The notes: generated by a model from the letters alone, not told the origin. Positions 19,994 through 28,998 are shown, counted from the stretch's first letter. The stretch is 64,000 nt of DNA from Streptomyces griseus subsp. griseus (GCF_000720255.1 NZ_JOJE01000021.1:1-64000), one strand, 5' to 3'. A program made the numbers and translations.

Positions 19994-20890
19994 ATGAAGC
20001 GCTTCGAACGGCTCGCACAGATCCGGCGGATGGATCCGTACGAGGACGCTTCCGACATCTACCGGCTCACCTCGGCGTACGAGTTCCCCTGGGACGTCAC
20101 CCGCGCACTTGAGTTGGCTCTGTACCGCACCTACGCCGTACCCAGCATCGGCCGCCTGCTCGCCGAGACGGGGGAGCTCACCGACCGCGCACAGAAGCGC
20201 TACGACGACACCTCGCTGCTCCTCGACGCCGTGGTCGAGCACGGCTTCGACAGTCCGCAGGGGCGCACGGCCGTTCGCCGCATCAACCAGATGCACCGCG
20301 GCTACGACATCGGCAACGACGACATGCGGTACGTCCTGTCGACGTTCGTCGTGATGCCCAAGCGCTGGATCGACGCCTACGGGTGGCGCAGGATGTCGCG
20401 TCACGAGGTCGTCGCCTCCGCCGTCCACTATCGCACCCTGGGACGGCACATGGGCATCGGAGACATCCCCGAGACCTACGAGGAGTTCGAGGATCTGCTC
20501 GACACCTACGAGGAGGCGCACTTCGCCTGGGACCCGGGCGCGCGCCGCGTCTCGGACGCCACGCTGGACCTGATGGCCTCCTGGTACCCTCGCCCGCTCG
20601 CACCGCTGCTGCGCTCCTCGACGCTCGCCCTGCTCGACGAGTCCCTCTTGAGGGCCTTCCGTTACCCGCCGCCCCGTGCCGCCACCCGCGCGCTGGTGCG
20701 TCGCGCGGTGCGCCTGCGCGGGCGTGCCGTCCGTCTGCTGCCGTCGCGCGGCGCCCCCCACCACGCGCGGCAGAACCGGGAGATCAAGGGCTACCCGAAC
20801 GGCTACCGGCTGGAGGAACTCGGCACCCGTCCGGTGCCCGGTGTCCGTGGGTGCCCCGTGCTGCACGTGGGCGACTCAGCCGCCCAGTGA
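19994..20890 (+). CDS. MpaB/latex-oxygenase-like (DUF2236) family protein
   Basis: 298 residues from the ATG at 19994 with a GGGGGAGAG site. It resembles the oxygenase_MpaB fold: YRLTSAYEFPWDVTRALELA near the N-terminus, INQMHRGYDIGNDDMRYVL (about 95-113) with the histidine typical of the haem/metal-binding core, and TFVVMPKRWIDAYGWRR. Relatives include the rubber oxygenase Lcp and fungal MpaB, but most bacterial members are uncharacterised. The basic C-terminal tail is unusual. The last 15 bases overlap the convergent PadR gene. Confidence 0.8.
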   Translation: MKRFERLAQIRRMDPYEDASDIYRLTSAYEFPWDVTRALELALYRTYAVPSIGRLLAETGELTDRAQKRYDDTSLLLDAVVEHGFDSPQGRTAVRRINQMHRGYDIGNDDMRYVLSTFVVMPKRWIDAYGWRRMSRHEVVASAVHYRTLGRHMGIGDIPETYEEFEDLLDTYEEAHFAWDPGARRVSDATLDLMASWYPRPLAPLLRSSTLALLDESLLRAFRYPPPRAATRALVRRAVRLRGRAVRLLPSRGAPHHARQNREIKGYPNGYRLEELGTRPVPGVRGCPVLHVGDSAAQ

Positions 20891-21400
20891 GGCGAGCGTG
20901 TCCCGCAGCCAGGTGAGTTCGGCCCGGGACGTGGCGCGCGCGATGGTGAGGATGCCGCGCCGGAACGGATCGTCCAACTCCTCGGCGCGCAGCGGCCGGT
21001 CGCCCTCGTAGAAGAAGCTCGCCGGTTCCTCCAGGAAGGTGAGGCGGCGCCGCAGGACGGCCGACTGGGCGTCGGGGTCTTCCAAGTGCCGGAGGAAGGC
21101 GAGAACCGTGAACCAGCGGTTCTCGTCTGAGATGTCGCGCTGGACGGGGTCGGCGAGCCGGTGGCGCAGCTCCTGCCTGCCCTCGTCGGTGAGGGTCAGT
21201 GTGTGACGGGGGGCTGCCACGGCACCGGGCTCCGTGGCACGTGCCAGGAAGCCCGCCTTCTCCAGCCGCTTGATGGCGGGATACAGCGTGCTCTCGGCAA
21301 CGGGACGCACATGCCCCGTCAAGGCTGTGAGGCGTTTGCGCAACTCGTAGCCGTGCAGCGGGGCGTCGTACAGGAATCCGAGGATGGCGAGTTCCAGCAT
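20876..21400 (-). CDS. PadR-family transcriptional regulator
   Basis: 174 residues from the ATG at 21398-21400 (GGGAGA site eight bases upstream); a start at 21416-21418 would add six residues. The N-terminus is the classic PadR winged helix: LELAILGFLYDAPLHGYELRKR in two parts, then ESTLYPAIKRLEKAGFL. The C-terminal half is the usual helical dimerisation domain. PadR proteins repress neighbouring genes until a small molecule binds. It is divergent from an alpha/beta hydrolase gene across a palindrome-rich gap and probably controls both. Confidence 0.92.
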   Translation of the reverse strand: MLELAILGFLYDAPLHGYELRKRLTALTGHVRPVAESTLYPAIKRLEKAGFLARATEPGAVAAPRHTLTLTDEGRQELRHRLADPVQRDISDENRWFTVLAFLRHLEDPDAQSAVLRRRLTFLEEPASFFYEGDRPLRAEELDDPFRRGILTIARATSRAELTWLRDTLASLGG

Positions 21401-21426
21401 GCCCGCATTCTCTCCCATACGCGTGG

Positions 21427-21476
21427 TACATCGAGTACGGAGTATTACTGTATGGGAATACCTCGGTACCGATGTA
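21427..21476. promoter_or_regulatory. Nested palindromes between padR and hydrolase genes
   Basis: An outer inverted repeat TACATCGAGTAC (21427-21438) / GTACCGATGTA (21466-21476) encloses an inner one, GTATT (21442-21446) / AATAC (21457-21461). The island is AT-rich. PadR regulators bind such TAC/GTA-rich dyads, so this is probably the shared operator of the divergent promoters. Confidence 0.65.
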
Positions 21477-21519
21477 TTGTGTGGTCGTGACGCCGACCGG
21501 GCGGACAGGGGAGGACACG

Positions 21520-22275
21520 ATGAAGCAGGCCGAGTTCGACGACCAGGGAAGCCGCATCCGCTGGACGGAGGTGGCCGGAGCCGAGCCCGCGCGTGTGTAT
21601 GTGCACGGGCTGGGAGCGGCGTCCGGCGTGTACCACGCGCACATAGCGGCGCGCCCCGAACTCGCCGGCCGACGCAGCCTGTTCGTCGACCTTCCGGGGC
21701 ACGGCATCAGTGACCGGCCGGCTCACTACGAGTACACGCTCGAGGACCACGCCGACGCCCTCGCGGCCGCCCTGGACCAGGCGGGAGTGAAGGGCGCCGA
21801 ACTCATCGCGCACAGCATGGGCGGCTCCGTGGCCCTGGTGCTCGCCCACCGTCGGCCCGACCTGGTCTCCCGGCTGGTCCTCACCGAGGCCAATCTCGAC
21901 GCCTTCCCGCCGCCTACCGCCGGGAGCAGCGGCATCGCCTCGTACGAGGAGGACGCGTTCGTCGACGGTGGGCACGCACGCGTGCTGGAGAAGGTCGGCC
22001 CGCTGTGGGCCGCCACCATGCGCCTCGCCGATCCGCGCGCCCTGCACCGCAGTGCCGTGGGGCTGAGGCGCGGATCCGACCCGATCATGCGGGACATCAT
22101 CGAAAGGCTGCCCATCGAGCGCGTCTATCTCCAGGGCGGGCTGAGCGGGGAGCTCCCCGGCACGGATGCCCTGGAAGCGGCGGGCGTGCGCGTGGTGACC
22201 GTGCCGGGTGCGGGGCACAACGTCATGTTCGACAACCCCGACGCCTTCGCGGCAGCGGTCGCCGGAGAGGTGTGA
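21520..22275 (+). CDS. Alpha/beta-hydrolase
   Basis: 251 residues from the ATG at 21520 with a GGGGAGG site. The nucleophile elbow AHSMGGS places the catalytic serine at about residue 99, and GAGHNVMF (about 232-239) supplies the histidine. The oxyanion region VHGLGAASGVYH (about 28-39) is typical. It would hydrolyse a small ester, lactone or similar substrate in the cytosol. It is divergent from the PadR gene across a likely operator, so its expression is probably induced by a PadR ligand. Eight bases separate its stop from the convergent methyltransferase stop. Confidence 0.88.
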   Translation: MKQAEFDDQGSRIRWTEVAGAEPARVYVHGLGAASGVYHAHIAARPELAGRRSLFVDLPGHGISDRPAHYEYTLEDHADALAAALDQAGVKGAELIAHSMGGSVALVLAHRRPDLVSRLVLTEANLDAFPPPTAGSSGIASYEEDAFVDGGHARVLEKVGPLWAATMRLADPRALHRSAVGLRRGSDPIMRDIIERLPIERVYLQGGLSGELPGTDALEAAGVRVVTVPGAGHNVMFDNPDAFAAAVAGEV

Positions 22276-22282
22276 CGAGCGG

Positions 22283-22891
22283 TCAGGCTTCCCGTACGGC
22301 CAGGACCAGGAACCGTACGTCCTCGTCGACGTAGGACGTCATCCGCCACCCGGATGCCGCCAGCAGGGGGCGGAGACGGGGCTCCGCGCGCAGGTCGTCC
22401 GGGGTGATCCGGCGGCCCTGGCGGGCCGCGAGCGCCGCCCTGCCGATCGGATGGAAGAGCGCCAGCGTGCCGCCGGGCCGCACCACCCGAGCCAACTCCC
22501 GCAGGTTCGCTGCCGGATCGGGCAGGTGCGAGATGAGGCCGGCCCCGAACACGGCGTCGAGCGACTGCGAGCGCAGCGGCAGCGCGGTCACGTCGGCGAG
22601 CATCAACCGTCCGTCCCGATCCCGTCCGGCTCGTACGGCCTGCTCCAGCATGGCCGGGGTCAGATCGGCTCCGACGACCACTCCCGAGGGCCCCACGGCC
22701 GCCCGCAGTGGTGGCAGCGCCCGCCCGGTCCCGCAGCCCGCGTCGAGCACTCGGTCGCCCTCGCGCAGAGCGAGATCGGCGACCGCGGCCGCGTAGGCGG
22801 GGCCGTCGTCGGGGAAGCGGCTGTCCCAGTCGGCCGCGCGGGCGGTGAAGAACTCCTGCACGTGTGTGTGATCGTCGCTCATGTTCTGCAT
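22283..22891 (-). CDS. Class I SAM-dependent methyltransferase
   Basis: 202 residues; start ATG at 22889-22891 or at 22880-22882 (MSDDH). Motif I is VLDAGCGTG (about 47-55), the acidic post-I residue is in VVGADLTPAML, and FGAGLISHLPD with LRELARVVRPGGTLALF matches the later motifs of Methyltransf_11 proteins. It would methylate a small molecule using S-adenosylmethionine. Neighbours give no hint of the substrate. Intact. Confidence 0.88.
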   Translation of the reverse strand: MQNMSDDHTHVQEFFTARAADWDSRFPDDGPAYAAAVADLALREGDRVLDAGCGTGRALPPLRAAVGPSGVVVGADLTPAMLEQAVRAGRDRDGRLMLADVTALPLRSQSLDAVFGAGLISHLPDPAANLRELARVVRPGGTLALFHPIGRAALAARQGRRITPDDLRAEPRLRPLLAASGWRMTSYVDEDVRFLVLAVREA

Positions 22892-23032
22892 GATCCCTCA
22901 CCGGTACGGAGGATGACTCTGCGCACATGTTCGAGCGGGACGCGATCGTTCCGGCGCATTTCTGTGTCATATTCCAGCACCTTTCGAAACGCGCCCCCTT
23001 TGTGCCTCCGTCCCCCCTAGCGTCCCTGGGCC

Positions 23033-23806
23033 ATGGGACACCTGGACCACGCCACCTTCGGCTGGCTGACCCCCGTGCTGTCGTACGCGATGGCCTGCAC
23101 GGGCGCCGCGCTCGGCCTGCGCTGCACCGTGCGTGCGCTCGGCGCCACCGGCCGGTCGCGCCGCAACTGGCTCGTCACCGCCGCCTCCGCTCTCGGCACC
23201 GGCATCTGGACCATGCACTTCGTGGCCATGCTCGGCTTCGGCGTCAGCGGCACGGACATCCGCTACGACGTGCCGCTGACCGTCCTCAGCCTCCTCGTCG
23301 CCATGACCGTCGTCTGCGCGGGCGTCTTCGCCGTCGGCTACAGCCGTGACCGCACGCGCGCACTCCTCCTCGGTGGGCTCACCACCGGACTCGGGGTCGC
23401 GAGCATGCACTACCTCGGCATGGCCGCGGTGCGCCTGCACGGGGACGTGACCTACGACCCGGTGCTCGTCGGGCTCTCCGTCCTGATCGCGGTCGTGGCG
23501 GCGACGGCGGCCCTGTGGGCGGCCCTCAACATCAAGTCGCCCCGCGCGGTCACCCTCGCCTCGCTCGTCATGGGGGCGGCGGTGAGCAGCATGCACTACA
23601 CCGCGATGTTCGCGGTGCACGTGCGCGTCGCCCCCTCCGGCGAGGTGCTGCCCGGGGCCACGGCGATGCAGTTCATCTTCCCCCTCGCCGTCGGCCTCGG
23701 GTCCTACCTCTTCCTGACCTCCGCCTTCGTCGCGCTGTCGCCCACCTCCGGCGAACGCGAGGCGTCCGCCTCGGCCCAGCGACCTGTCGAGCGCGTCGCC
23801 GGCTAG
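23033..23806 (+). CDS. MHYT-domain membrane sensor protein
   Basis: 257 residues with about seven transmembrane segments and the three family signatures TMHFVAM (about 63), SMHYLGM (about 124) and SMHYTAM (about 185). The paired methionine and histidine residues on the outer face are thought to bind copper and sense oxygen, CO or NO in this family. It has no attached output domain, unlike many MHYT-GGDEF proteins. It is 60 bases upstream of the conservon sensor gene on the same strand, so it could feed that system. Confidence 0.9.
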   Translation: MGHLDHATFGWLTPVLSYAMACTGAALGLRCTVRALGATGRSRRNWLVTAASALGTGIWTMHFVAMLGFGVSGTDIRYDVPLTVLSLLVAMTVVCAGVFAVGYSRDRTRALLLGGLTTGLGVASMHYLGMAAVRLHGDVTYDPVLVGLSVLIAVVAATAALWAALNIKSPRAVTLASLVMGAAVSSMHYTAMFAVHVRVAPSGEVLPGATAMQFIFPLAVGLGSYLFLTSAFVALSPTSGEREASASAQRPVERVAG

Positions 23807-23866
23807 GGGCGGGCGTGCACCCCGACGGGCCACACGGCACGCGAACCACATCCGAGCGAGGAGGCC

Positions 23867-26368
23867 ATGCGTACACCCCGTAGGACCCCTGCAGCCGGCG
23901 TCGAGACGCCACCACCCGTACGCGGCCGCCGCGCGCACGCCGGACCGCCCGCCCACGAGGGACCGGACGAGCAGACGGACACCGCGGCGAACGACGCCCC
24001 CACGCGCGCGGGGGGACTGCACCTGCGCCCGCGCACCGTCCGGGCCAAGATCGTCTGCCTGCTGATGGTGCCGGTCGTCTCCCTCCTCGCCCTCTGGGCG
24101 TACGCCACGGTCACCACGGCCCAGGACGTCTCCCGCCTGCGCCAGTTGCAGCGCGTGGACTCCCAGGTCCGGGCGCCCGTCGCCGACGCGGTCGCCGCGC
24201 TCCAGTCCGAGCGGGCCGCCGCCGTCGACCACGCGACCGCTCCCACCGCCGGGCGGGGCGACAGGTACCAGCAGCTCTCCAAGCGCACCGATCTGGCCGT
24301 CGCGAAGCTGCGCCTCGGCGACGACCGAACCGTCGCCGACGGCCAGGAACTGCCCGGTGCGGTGGCCCAGCGCCTCGAGACGTTCGTCAGCGGCGCGGAG
24401 GAACTGCGCTCCCTGCGGAGCGCGGTGCTCGACGGCCGCGCGGGCTGGGACGAGGCGTACGGGCGGTACACGAAGAGCATCTCGGCGGCCTTCGCGGTGG
24501 GTGGTGCGCTCTCCGGCATCCAGGACGCCGAACTGGGCTCCGAAGCCCGCGTGCTGCTCGAGTTCTCCCGCGCGGCGGAAGCGCTCGCCCAGGAGGACGT
24601 CGTGTTCGCCGGCGCGCGGCTCGCCGGCCGCCTCGACGGCGAGCGGCTGCGGCTGTTCACGGGCGCCGTCGACACACGCCGCGCCCTCACGGAGTCCGCC
24701 GCGGCGGACCTGCGCGGCCCCGAGCGCGCCGCCTGGCAGAACCTCGCCGCCTCCGACGCCTACACCGCACTCGGCGAAGCCGAGGACAAGGTACTCACCG
24801 GCAAGCCGGGAGCACACGCGATCGCCGCGGTCCCCAAGGCCGGATGGGACAACCCGCGCACGCGCGTGCAGGACGACATGCGGACCATCGAGAAGGACGC
24901 CGGACACGGCGTGGCGAACCGGGCCGACCCCTTCACCCGCGGCCTGCTCACCCCGGCCGGCGCCGCGGTCCTGCTCGGCCTCGCCGCCGTCGCGGCCTCA
25001 CTCGTCATCTCCGTGCGCATCGGACGCGGCCTCGTGGTCGAACTGGTCAGCCTGCGCAACAGCGCCCTGGAGATCGCCCGCCGCAAACTCCCCGAGGCCA
25101 TGCGGAGGCTCCGCGCGGGGGAGGAGATCGACGTCCGGACGGAGGCGCCGCCCGGACCACCCGCCGAGGACGAGACCGGACAGGTCGCCGAGGCCCTGGG
25201 CACCGTGCACCGCGCCGCGTTGCGCGCCGCCGTGGAGCGCGCCGAACTGGCCAGCGGCATCTCCGGCGTCTTCGTCAACCTCGCCCGACGCAGCCAGGTC
25301 CTCGTCCACCGTCAGTTGAGCCTCCTCGACAGCATGGAACGCCGATCCGAGGACCCGAGCGAGCTCAGCGACCTCTTCCGCCTCGACCACCTCACCACCC
25401 GCATGCGGCGCCACGCCGAGAGCCTGATCATCCTGTCCGGAGCGGCCCCCGGCAGGGCCTGGCGCATGCCGGTCTCCCTGACCAACGTGATCCGCGCGGC
25501 GGTGTCCGAGGTCGAGGACTACGCGCGCGTGGAGGTACGACAACTTCCGGAGGCCGCTGTCATCGGCGCGGCCGTCGCCGACCTCACCCACCTCCTGGCC
25601 GAGATCGTCGAGAACGCGGCCCAGTTCTCGCCCCCGCACACGCGTGTGCGCGTCACCGGCGAGCCCGTCGGCAACGGCTACGCCGTCGAGGTGGAGGACC
25701 GCGGTCTCGGCATGGGCCAGGAGGCCCTCGCCGATGCCAACCGCCGTATCGAACAGTCCGAGGCCCTGGACCTGTTCGACAGCGACCGGCTCGGCCTCTT
25801 CGTGGTCAGCAGGCTGGCGGCACGCCACGGCATCAGGGTCCACCTGCGGACCTCGCCCTACGGCGGCACCACCGCGGTCGTCCTGCTGCCCACCGCGCTG
25901 CTGCACAGCGGCGCGCCGGAACACGCCCCTCGGGTGGCCGACGCCGGACCCGAGCACGCACGCGTGGCCGACTCCGCCGCGCAACAGGAGTCCATGCCGG
26001 CCGCTGTCGACCGGCCCGCGCTGGTCGCCCCCGTCCGGGCCGTCGCGGAGGCCACGACCGACACCCCACCACCGGGAGTCACCACCTTGCGCCTGCACCG
26101 CCCCCCGGACGAATCCGAAGAATCCGACGACCTCCCGCGCCGAGTACGGCAGGCGAGTCTCGCGCCACAGCTGCGCGAGCCGCGCCCCGCGGAACCGGCG
26201 TCCGCCCCCGGCTCGGGGCGCGACGACCGGCGCAGCCCCGAACTGGTCCGGGACCGCATGGCCGCCTACCGCGACGGCTGGGCGCGCGGCGGAGGCAGAC
26301 ACCCCGGCCGCGGTGCCGGCCCGAGCTCCGCACCGAGCAGCGACAGCAGCGAAGGAGACCCCGCATGA
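23867..26368 (+). CDS. cvnA: Conservon sensor histidine kinase-like protein CvnA
   Basis: 833 residues with a GAGGAGG site. Order: a basic N-terminus, TM1 (about 61-82), a nitrate/nitrite-sensor-like extracellular helical domain, TM2 (about 365-385) and a HAMP-like stretch. A dimerisation helix (DHLTTRMRRHAESLIIL) is followed by a HATPase domain with N-box EIVENAAQFSPP (about 577-588) and G-box VEDRGLGMG. A long proline-rich tail follows. Conservons are four-gene Streptomyces modules thought to work like a GPCR/G-protein unit at the membrane. The stop overlaps the cvnB start (ATGA). Confidence 0.93.
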   Translation: MRTPRRTPAAGVETPPPVRGRRAHAGPPAHEGPDEQTDTAANDAPTRAGGLHLRPRTVRAKIVCLLMVPVVSLLALWAYATVTTAQDVSRLRQLQRVDSQVRAPVADAVAALQSERAAAVDHATAPTAGRGDRYQQLSKRTDLAVAKLRLGDDRTVADGQELPGAVAQRLETFVSGAEELRSLRSAVLDGRAGWDEAYGRYTKSISAAFAVGGALSGIQDAELGSEARVLLEFSRAAEALAQEDVVFAGARLAGRLDGERLRLFTGAVDTRRALTESAAADLRGPERAAWQNLAASDAYTALGEAEDKVLTGKPGAHAIAAVPKAGWDNPRTRVQDDMRTIEKDAGHGVANRADPFTRGLLTPAGAAVLLGLAAVAASLVISVRIGRGLVVELVSLRNSALEIARRKLPEAMRRLRAGEEIDVRTEAPPGPPAEDETGQVAEALGTVHRAALRAAVERAELASGISGVFVNLARRSQVLVHRQLSLLDSMERRSEDPSELSDLFRLDHLTTRMRRHAESLIILSGAAPGRAWRMPVSLTNVIRAAVSEVEDYARVEVRQLPEAAVIGAAVADLTHLLAEIVENAAQFSPPHTRVRVTGEPVGNGYAVEVEDRGLGMGQEALADANRRIEQSEALDLFDSDRLGLFVVSRLAARHGIRVHLRTSPYGGTTAVVLLPTALLHSGAPEHAPRVADAGPEHARVADSAAQQESMPAAVDRPALVAPVRAVAEATTDTPPPGVTTLRLHRPPDESEESDDLPRRVRQASLAPQLREPRPAEPASAPGSGRDDRRSPELVRDRMAAYRDGWARGGGRHPGRGAGPSSAPSSDSSEGDPA

Positions 26369-26802
26369 TCCAGGACCCGAGCATGAGGGCAGCCCAGAGG
26401 TCAGGCGAACTCGACTGGCTGCTGGACGACTTGGTGACGCGTGTGAGCGAGGTGCGGCACGCGGTGGTGCTGTCCAACGACGGCCTGGCAGTAGGTGCCT
26501 CGAGCGGCCTCAGGCGCGAGGACGCCGAACACCTGGCCGCGGTCGCCTCCGGCTTCCACAGCCTCGCCAAGGGCGCGGGACGGCACTTCGGCGCCGGCGG
26601 TGTGCGCCAGACCATGGTCGAGATGGACGACGGCTTCCTGTTCGTGGCGGCCGCCGGCGACGGCTCGTGCCTCGCCGTCCTCACCGGGGTGACCGCCGAC
26701 ATCGGCCTGGTGGGGTACGAGATGGCGCGACTGGTCAAACGCGTCGGCGAGCACCTCTACACGCCCCCGCGCGCCGGCGCGCGGCCCCCCGCCGCAGGAT
26801 GA
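26365..26802 (+). CDS. cvnB: Conservon roadblock/LC7 protein CvnB
   Basis: 145 residues, start ATG at 26365 overlapping the cvnA stop. A single roadblock/LC7 domain spans about residues 14-125, with ELDWLLDDLVTRV, HAVVLSNDGLAVGAS and the family-typical AGRHFGAGGVRQTMVEM. Roadblock proteins regulate small GTPases, here presumably CvnD. A paralogue of about 70% identity by eye is encoded at 28459-28872, just after the conservon. Confidence 0.93.
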   Translation: MIQDPSMRAAQRSGELDWLLDDLVTRVSEVRHAVVLSNDGLAVGASSGLRREDAEHLAAVASGFHSLAKGAGRHFGAGGVRQTMVEMDDGFLFVAAAGDGSCLAVLTGVTADIGLVGYEMARLVKRVGEHLYTPPRAGARPPAAG

Positions 26803-26803
26803 C

Positions 26804-27238
26804 ATGAGAGGGCGGCCCGCACCGATGACCGAGGACACGACGGGAGCCCCGCGCGAGCCGGGCAGCCAGTGGTACGACAACGAGGCCGGACCCCTGGTCC
26901 GCCCGTACGCCATGACGGGCGGCCGGACGAAGCCCGGCCCCACGGGGGTGCGCTTCGACCTGATCGCCCTCGTCACCCTGGACCCGGCCGCGCCCGACGT
27001 CGCCGACGACCTGGCTCTCGGGCCGGAACACCGGACGCTGATCGCCCTGTGCCGTGCCGAGACACAGTCCGTCGCCGAACTCGCCGCGGGCGCCGACCTG
27101 CCCGTGGGCGTCGTCCGGGTGCTCCTCGGCGACCTCCTGGAACTCGGCCGCGTCACCGTCAGCCGTCCGGTGCCCCCCGCCCAGCTTCCCGACGAACGGA
27201 TCCTGCGCGAGGTCATCGAGGGGCTGCGGGCCCTCTAG
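26804..27238 (+). CDS. cvnC: Conservon DUF742 protein CvnC
   Basis: 144 residues if started at the ATG at 26804, one base after the cvnB stop; an ATG at 26825 is also plausible. DUF742 features are visible: VRPYAMTGGRTKPGPTGVRFD (in two parts), HRTLIALCRAETQSVAELA, and LPVGVVRVLLGDLLELGRV, which looks like a winged helix. Its role in conservons is unclear, possibly an adaptor between CvnA and CvnD. Forty-four bases separate it from cvnD. Confidence 0.9.
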   Translation: MRGRPAPMTEDTTGAPREPGSQWYDNEAGPLVRPYAMTGGRTKPGPTGVRFDLIALVTLDPAAPDVADDLALGPEHRTLIALCRAETQSVAELAAGADLPVGVVRVLLGDLLELGRVTVSRPVPPAQLPDERILREVIEGLRAL

Positions 27239-27282
27239 ATGAACGCTGCGCGCCATGCCGGCACTCCCGAGAGAAGTGATCG

Positions 27283-27888
27283 ATGATCTCCGAGCACTCC
27301 GACGCCACGGCCGACGAGACGGCCCCACTGGCATTGAAGATCCTGGTCGCCGGCGGATTCGGCGTGGGCAAGACGACCCTGGTGGGCGCGGTCAGCGAGA
27401 TCAGACCGCTGCGCACCGAGGAACTGCTCAGTCAGGCCGGTCAGTTGGTCGACGACACCGACGGCGTGGACCAGAAGGTCACCACGACCGTGGCCATGGA
27501 CTTCGGGCGCATCACCATCCGCTCGGGCCTCTCCCTGTACCTGTTCGGCACGCCCGGCCAGGACCGCTTCTGGTTCCTGTGGGACGAACTGGCACAGGGA
27601 GCCCTCGGAGCCGTGGTCCTCGCGGACACCCGACGCCTGGAGGACTGTTTCCCGGCCGTCGACTACTTCGAGCACCGACGCATCCCCTTCGTGGTCGCCG
27701 TCAACTGCTTCGCGGGCGCCCGGACCTACGGCTCCCAGGACGTCTGCAGAGCCCTCGACCTGGACCGGGGAACACCCGTGGTCCTCTGCGACGCCCGAGA
27801 CCGCGACTCGGGGAAGGAGGTGTTGATCCGGCTCGTGGAGTACGCCGGACGTATGCACACCGCCCGGCTGCTCGACTCGGTCGGCTGA
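27283..27888 (+). CDS. cvnD: Conservon GTPase CvnD
   Basis: 201 residues. P-loop GGFGVGKTT (about 24-32), a switch/G3 region FGTPGQDRFW (about 88-97), and a weak G4 motif VNCFAG in place of NKxD, as is usual for this MglA-like family. It is the GTP-binding output of the conservon and is expected to cycle under control of the CvnB roadblock protein. A 50-base gap follows before the convergent, frameshifted PPOX gene. Intact. Confidence 0.93.
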   Translation: MISEHSDATADETAPLALKILVAGGFGVGKTTLVGAVSEIRPLRTEELLSQAGQLVDDTDGVDQKVTTTVAMDFGRITIRSGLSLYLFGTPGQDRFWFLWDELAQGALGAVVLADTRRLEDCFPAVDYFEHRRIPFVVAVNCFAGARTYGSQDVCRALDLDRGTPVVLCDARDRDSGKEVLIRLVEYAGRMHTARLLDSVG

Positions 27889-27937
27889 CCGTCGGGCGCA
27901 CCCGTTCCATTCCGGTCACTCCACGACGGAAGGCCGC

Positions 27938-28364
27938 TCAGTCCGCGAGGGACTTCTGCGCCAGCACCTTGTCGATCCTGACGCGGACCAGCAGTTCGCC
28001 CGGTACGCCGTTGCGCGCGCCGAACTCCTCGGCGCGTTCCTCGCCCATGTAGCGCGCACCGAGGCGTCCGGCCCAGGGGCGCAGCTCGTCGAGATCCTCC
28101 GAGATACGGGTGCGTACCTGCAGGATCACGAAGTCGAACGGCGGCCGGTCGTCGTCCACACAGGGCGACCCGGCCGTCCCGGGCCAGATTGCGCCCCTTC
28201 ACCGTCTCTTTTCCGGTGCTGAACACCACGTCGTCCCCGTCGAGCAGGAACCAGATCGGGGCCACATGCGGACTCCCGTCGGCCCGAACGGTGGACAGCT
28301 TCGCGGTGCGCGTGCCGTACGACACGAACGCCCGCCACTCTCCATCGGTCATCTTGTGTGCCAT
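27938..28364 (-). pseudogene. PPOX-class (F420/flavin-binding) protein gene with -2 frameshift
   Basis: From an ATG at 28362-28364 with a strong AAGGAGG site, the reverse strand encodes MAHKMTDGEWRAFVSYGTRT and on to GRVALC, a pyridoxamine-oxidase-like N-terminus. The rest (VDDDRPPFDFVILQV to the stop at 27938) is in another frame. The break is in CCCTGTGTGGAC at about 28156-28162; adding one TG there restores a continuous 142-residue protein, the normal family size. It is either a recent slippage mutation in a GT run or a sequencing error. The family reduces or binds F420, FMN or haem. Confidence 0.8.
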
Positions 28365-28458
28365 GTACCCGTCCTCCTTGCCCGGCGGGCAGTCGTGGGG
28401 AAGGCTGGCGAGGAGATCCTCCTGCCCAGGGGGAGACGTCGCACGGGGAGATCGGATC

Positions 28459-28872
28459 ATGGCGCAGAGCCAGGGACTCGGCTGGTTGCTGGACGACCTG
28501 ACCGAACGGGTCGAGCACGTACGGCACGCACTAGTACTGTCCAACGACGGGCTGGTGACAGGGGCGAGCACGGGACTGAGGCGCGAGGACGCCGAACATC
28601 TCGCCGCCGTCTCGTCCGGACTGCACAGCCTCGCCAAGGGCTCCGGACGGCACTTCGGGGCCGGCAGAGTCCGCCAGACGATGGTCGAGTTCGACGAGGC
28701 GGTGCTCTTCGTCACCGCTGCGGGCACAGGCAGTTGTCTGTGCGTTCTCAGCGGTGCGGAGGCCGACATCGGCCAGATCGGCTACGAGATGACGCTGCTC
28801 GTCAACCGGGTCGGCGAGCACCTCGCCGTGGACGCCCGGCAACCCGAGCGGACTCCGACAGCGGACATGTGA
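28459..28872 (+). CDS. Second roadblock/LC7 domain protein (CvnB paralogue)
   Basis: 137 residues from the ATG at 28459. The roadblock domain (about 8-118) closely follows CvnB: LGWLLDDLTERVEHVRHALV, LRREDAEHLAAVSSGLHSLA and GSGRHFGAGRVRQTMVEF are almost the same. It lacks its own GTPase, DUF742 and sensor genes. It is separated from the conservon only by the frameshifted PPOX gene, so it probably arose by local duplication. It could compete with CvnB for CvnD or work with another GTPase. Confidence 0.9.
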   Translation: MAQSQGLGWLLDDLTERVEHVRHALVLSNDGLVTGASTGLRREDAEHLAAVSSGLHSLAKGSGRHFGAGRVRQTMVEFDEAVLFVTAAGTGSCLCVLSGAEADIGQIGYEMTLLVNRVGEHLAVDARQPERTPTADM

Positions 28873-28998
28873 CCTGCTGTTTTGTCGTTCCCCGTGGAGT
28901 TATCCACAGGCCCGCCACGAAAAGCGCCGGATTGGCTACCGTCTTTTCACGGCGAACGCACTCGGCGTGAGCCACCCACTCCACGGGGGAGACCGACC

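Noticed and set aside
23867..26368. Conservon genes as a classical two-component pair
   Set aside because: There is no response regulator nearby and the roadblock, DUF742 and GTPase genes that follow define a conservon.
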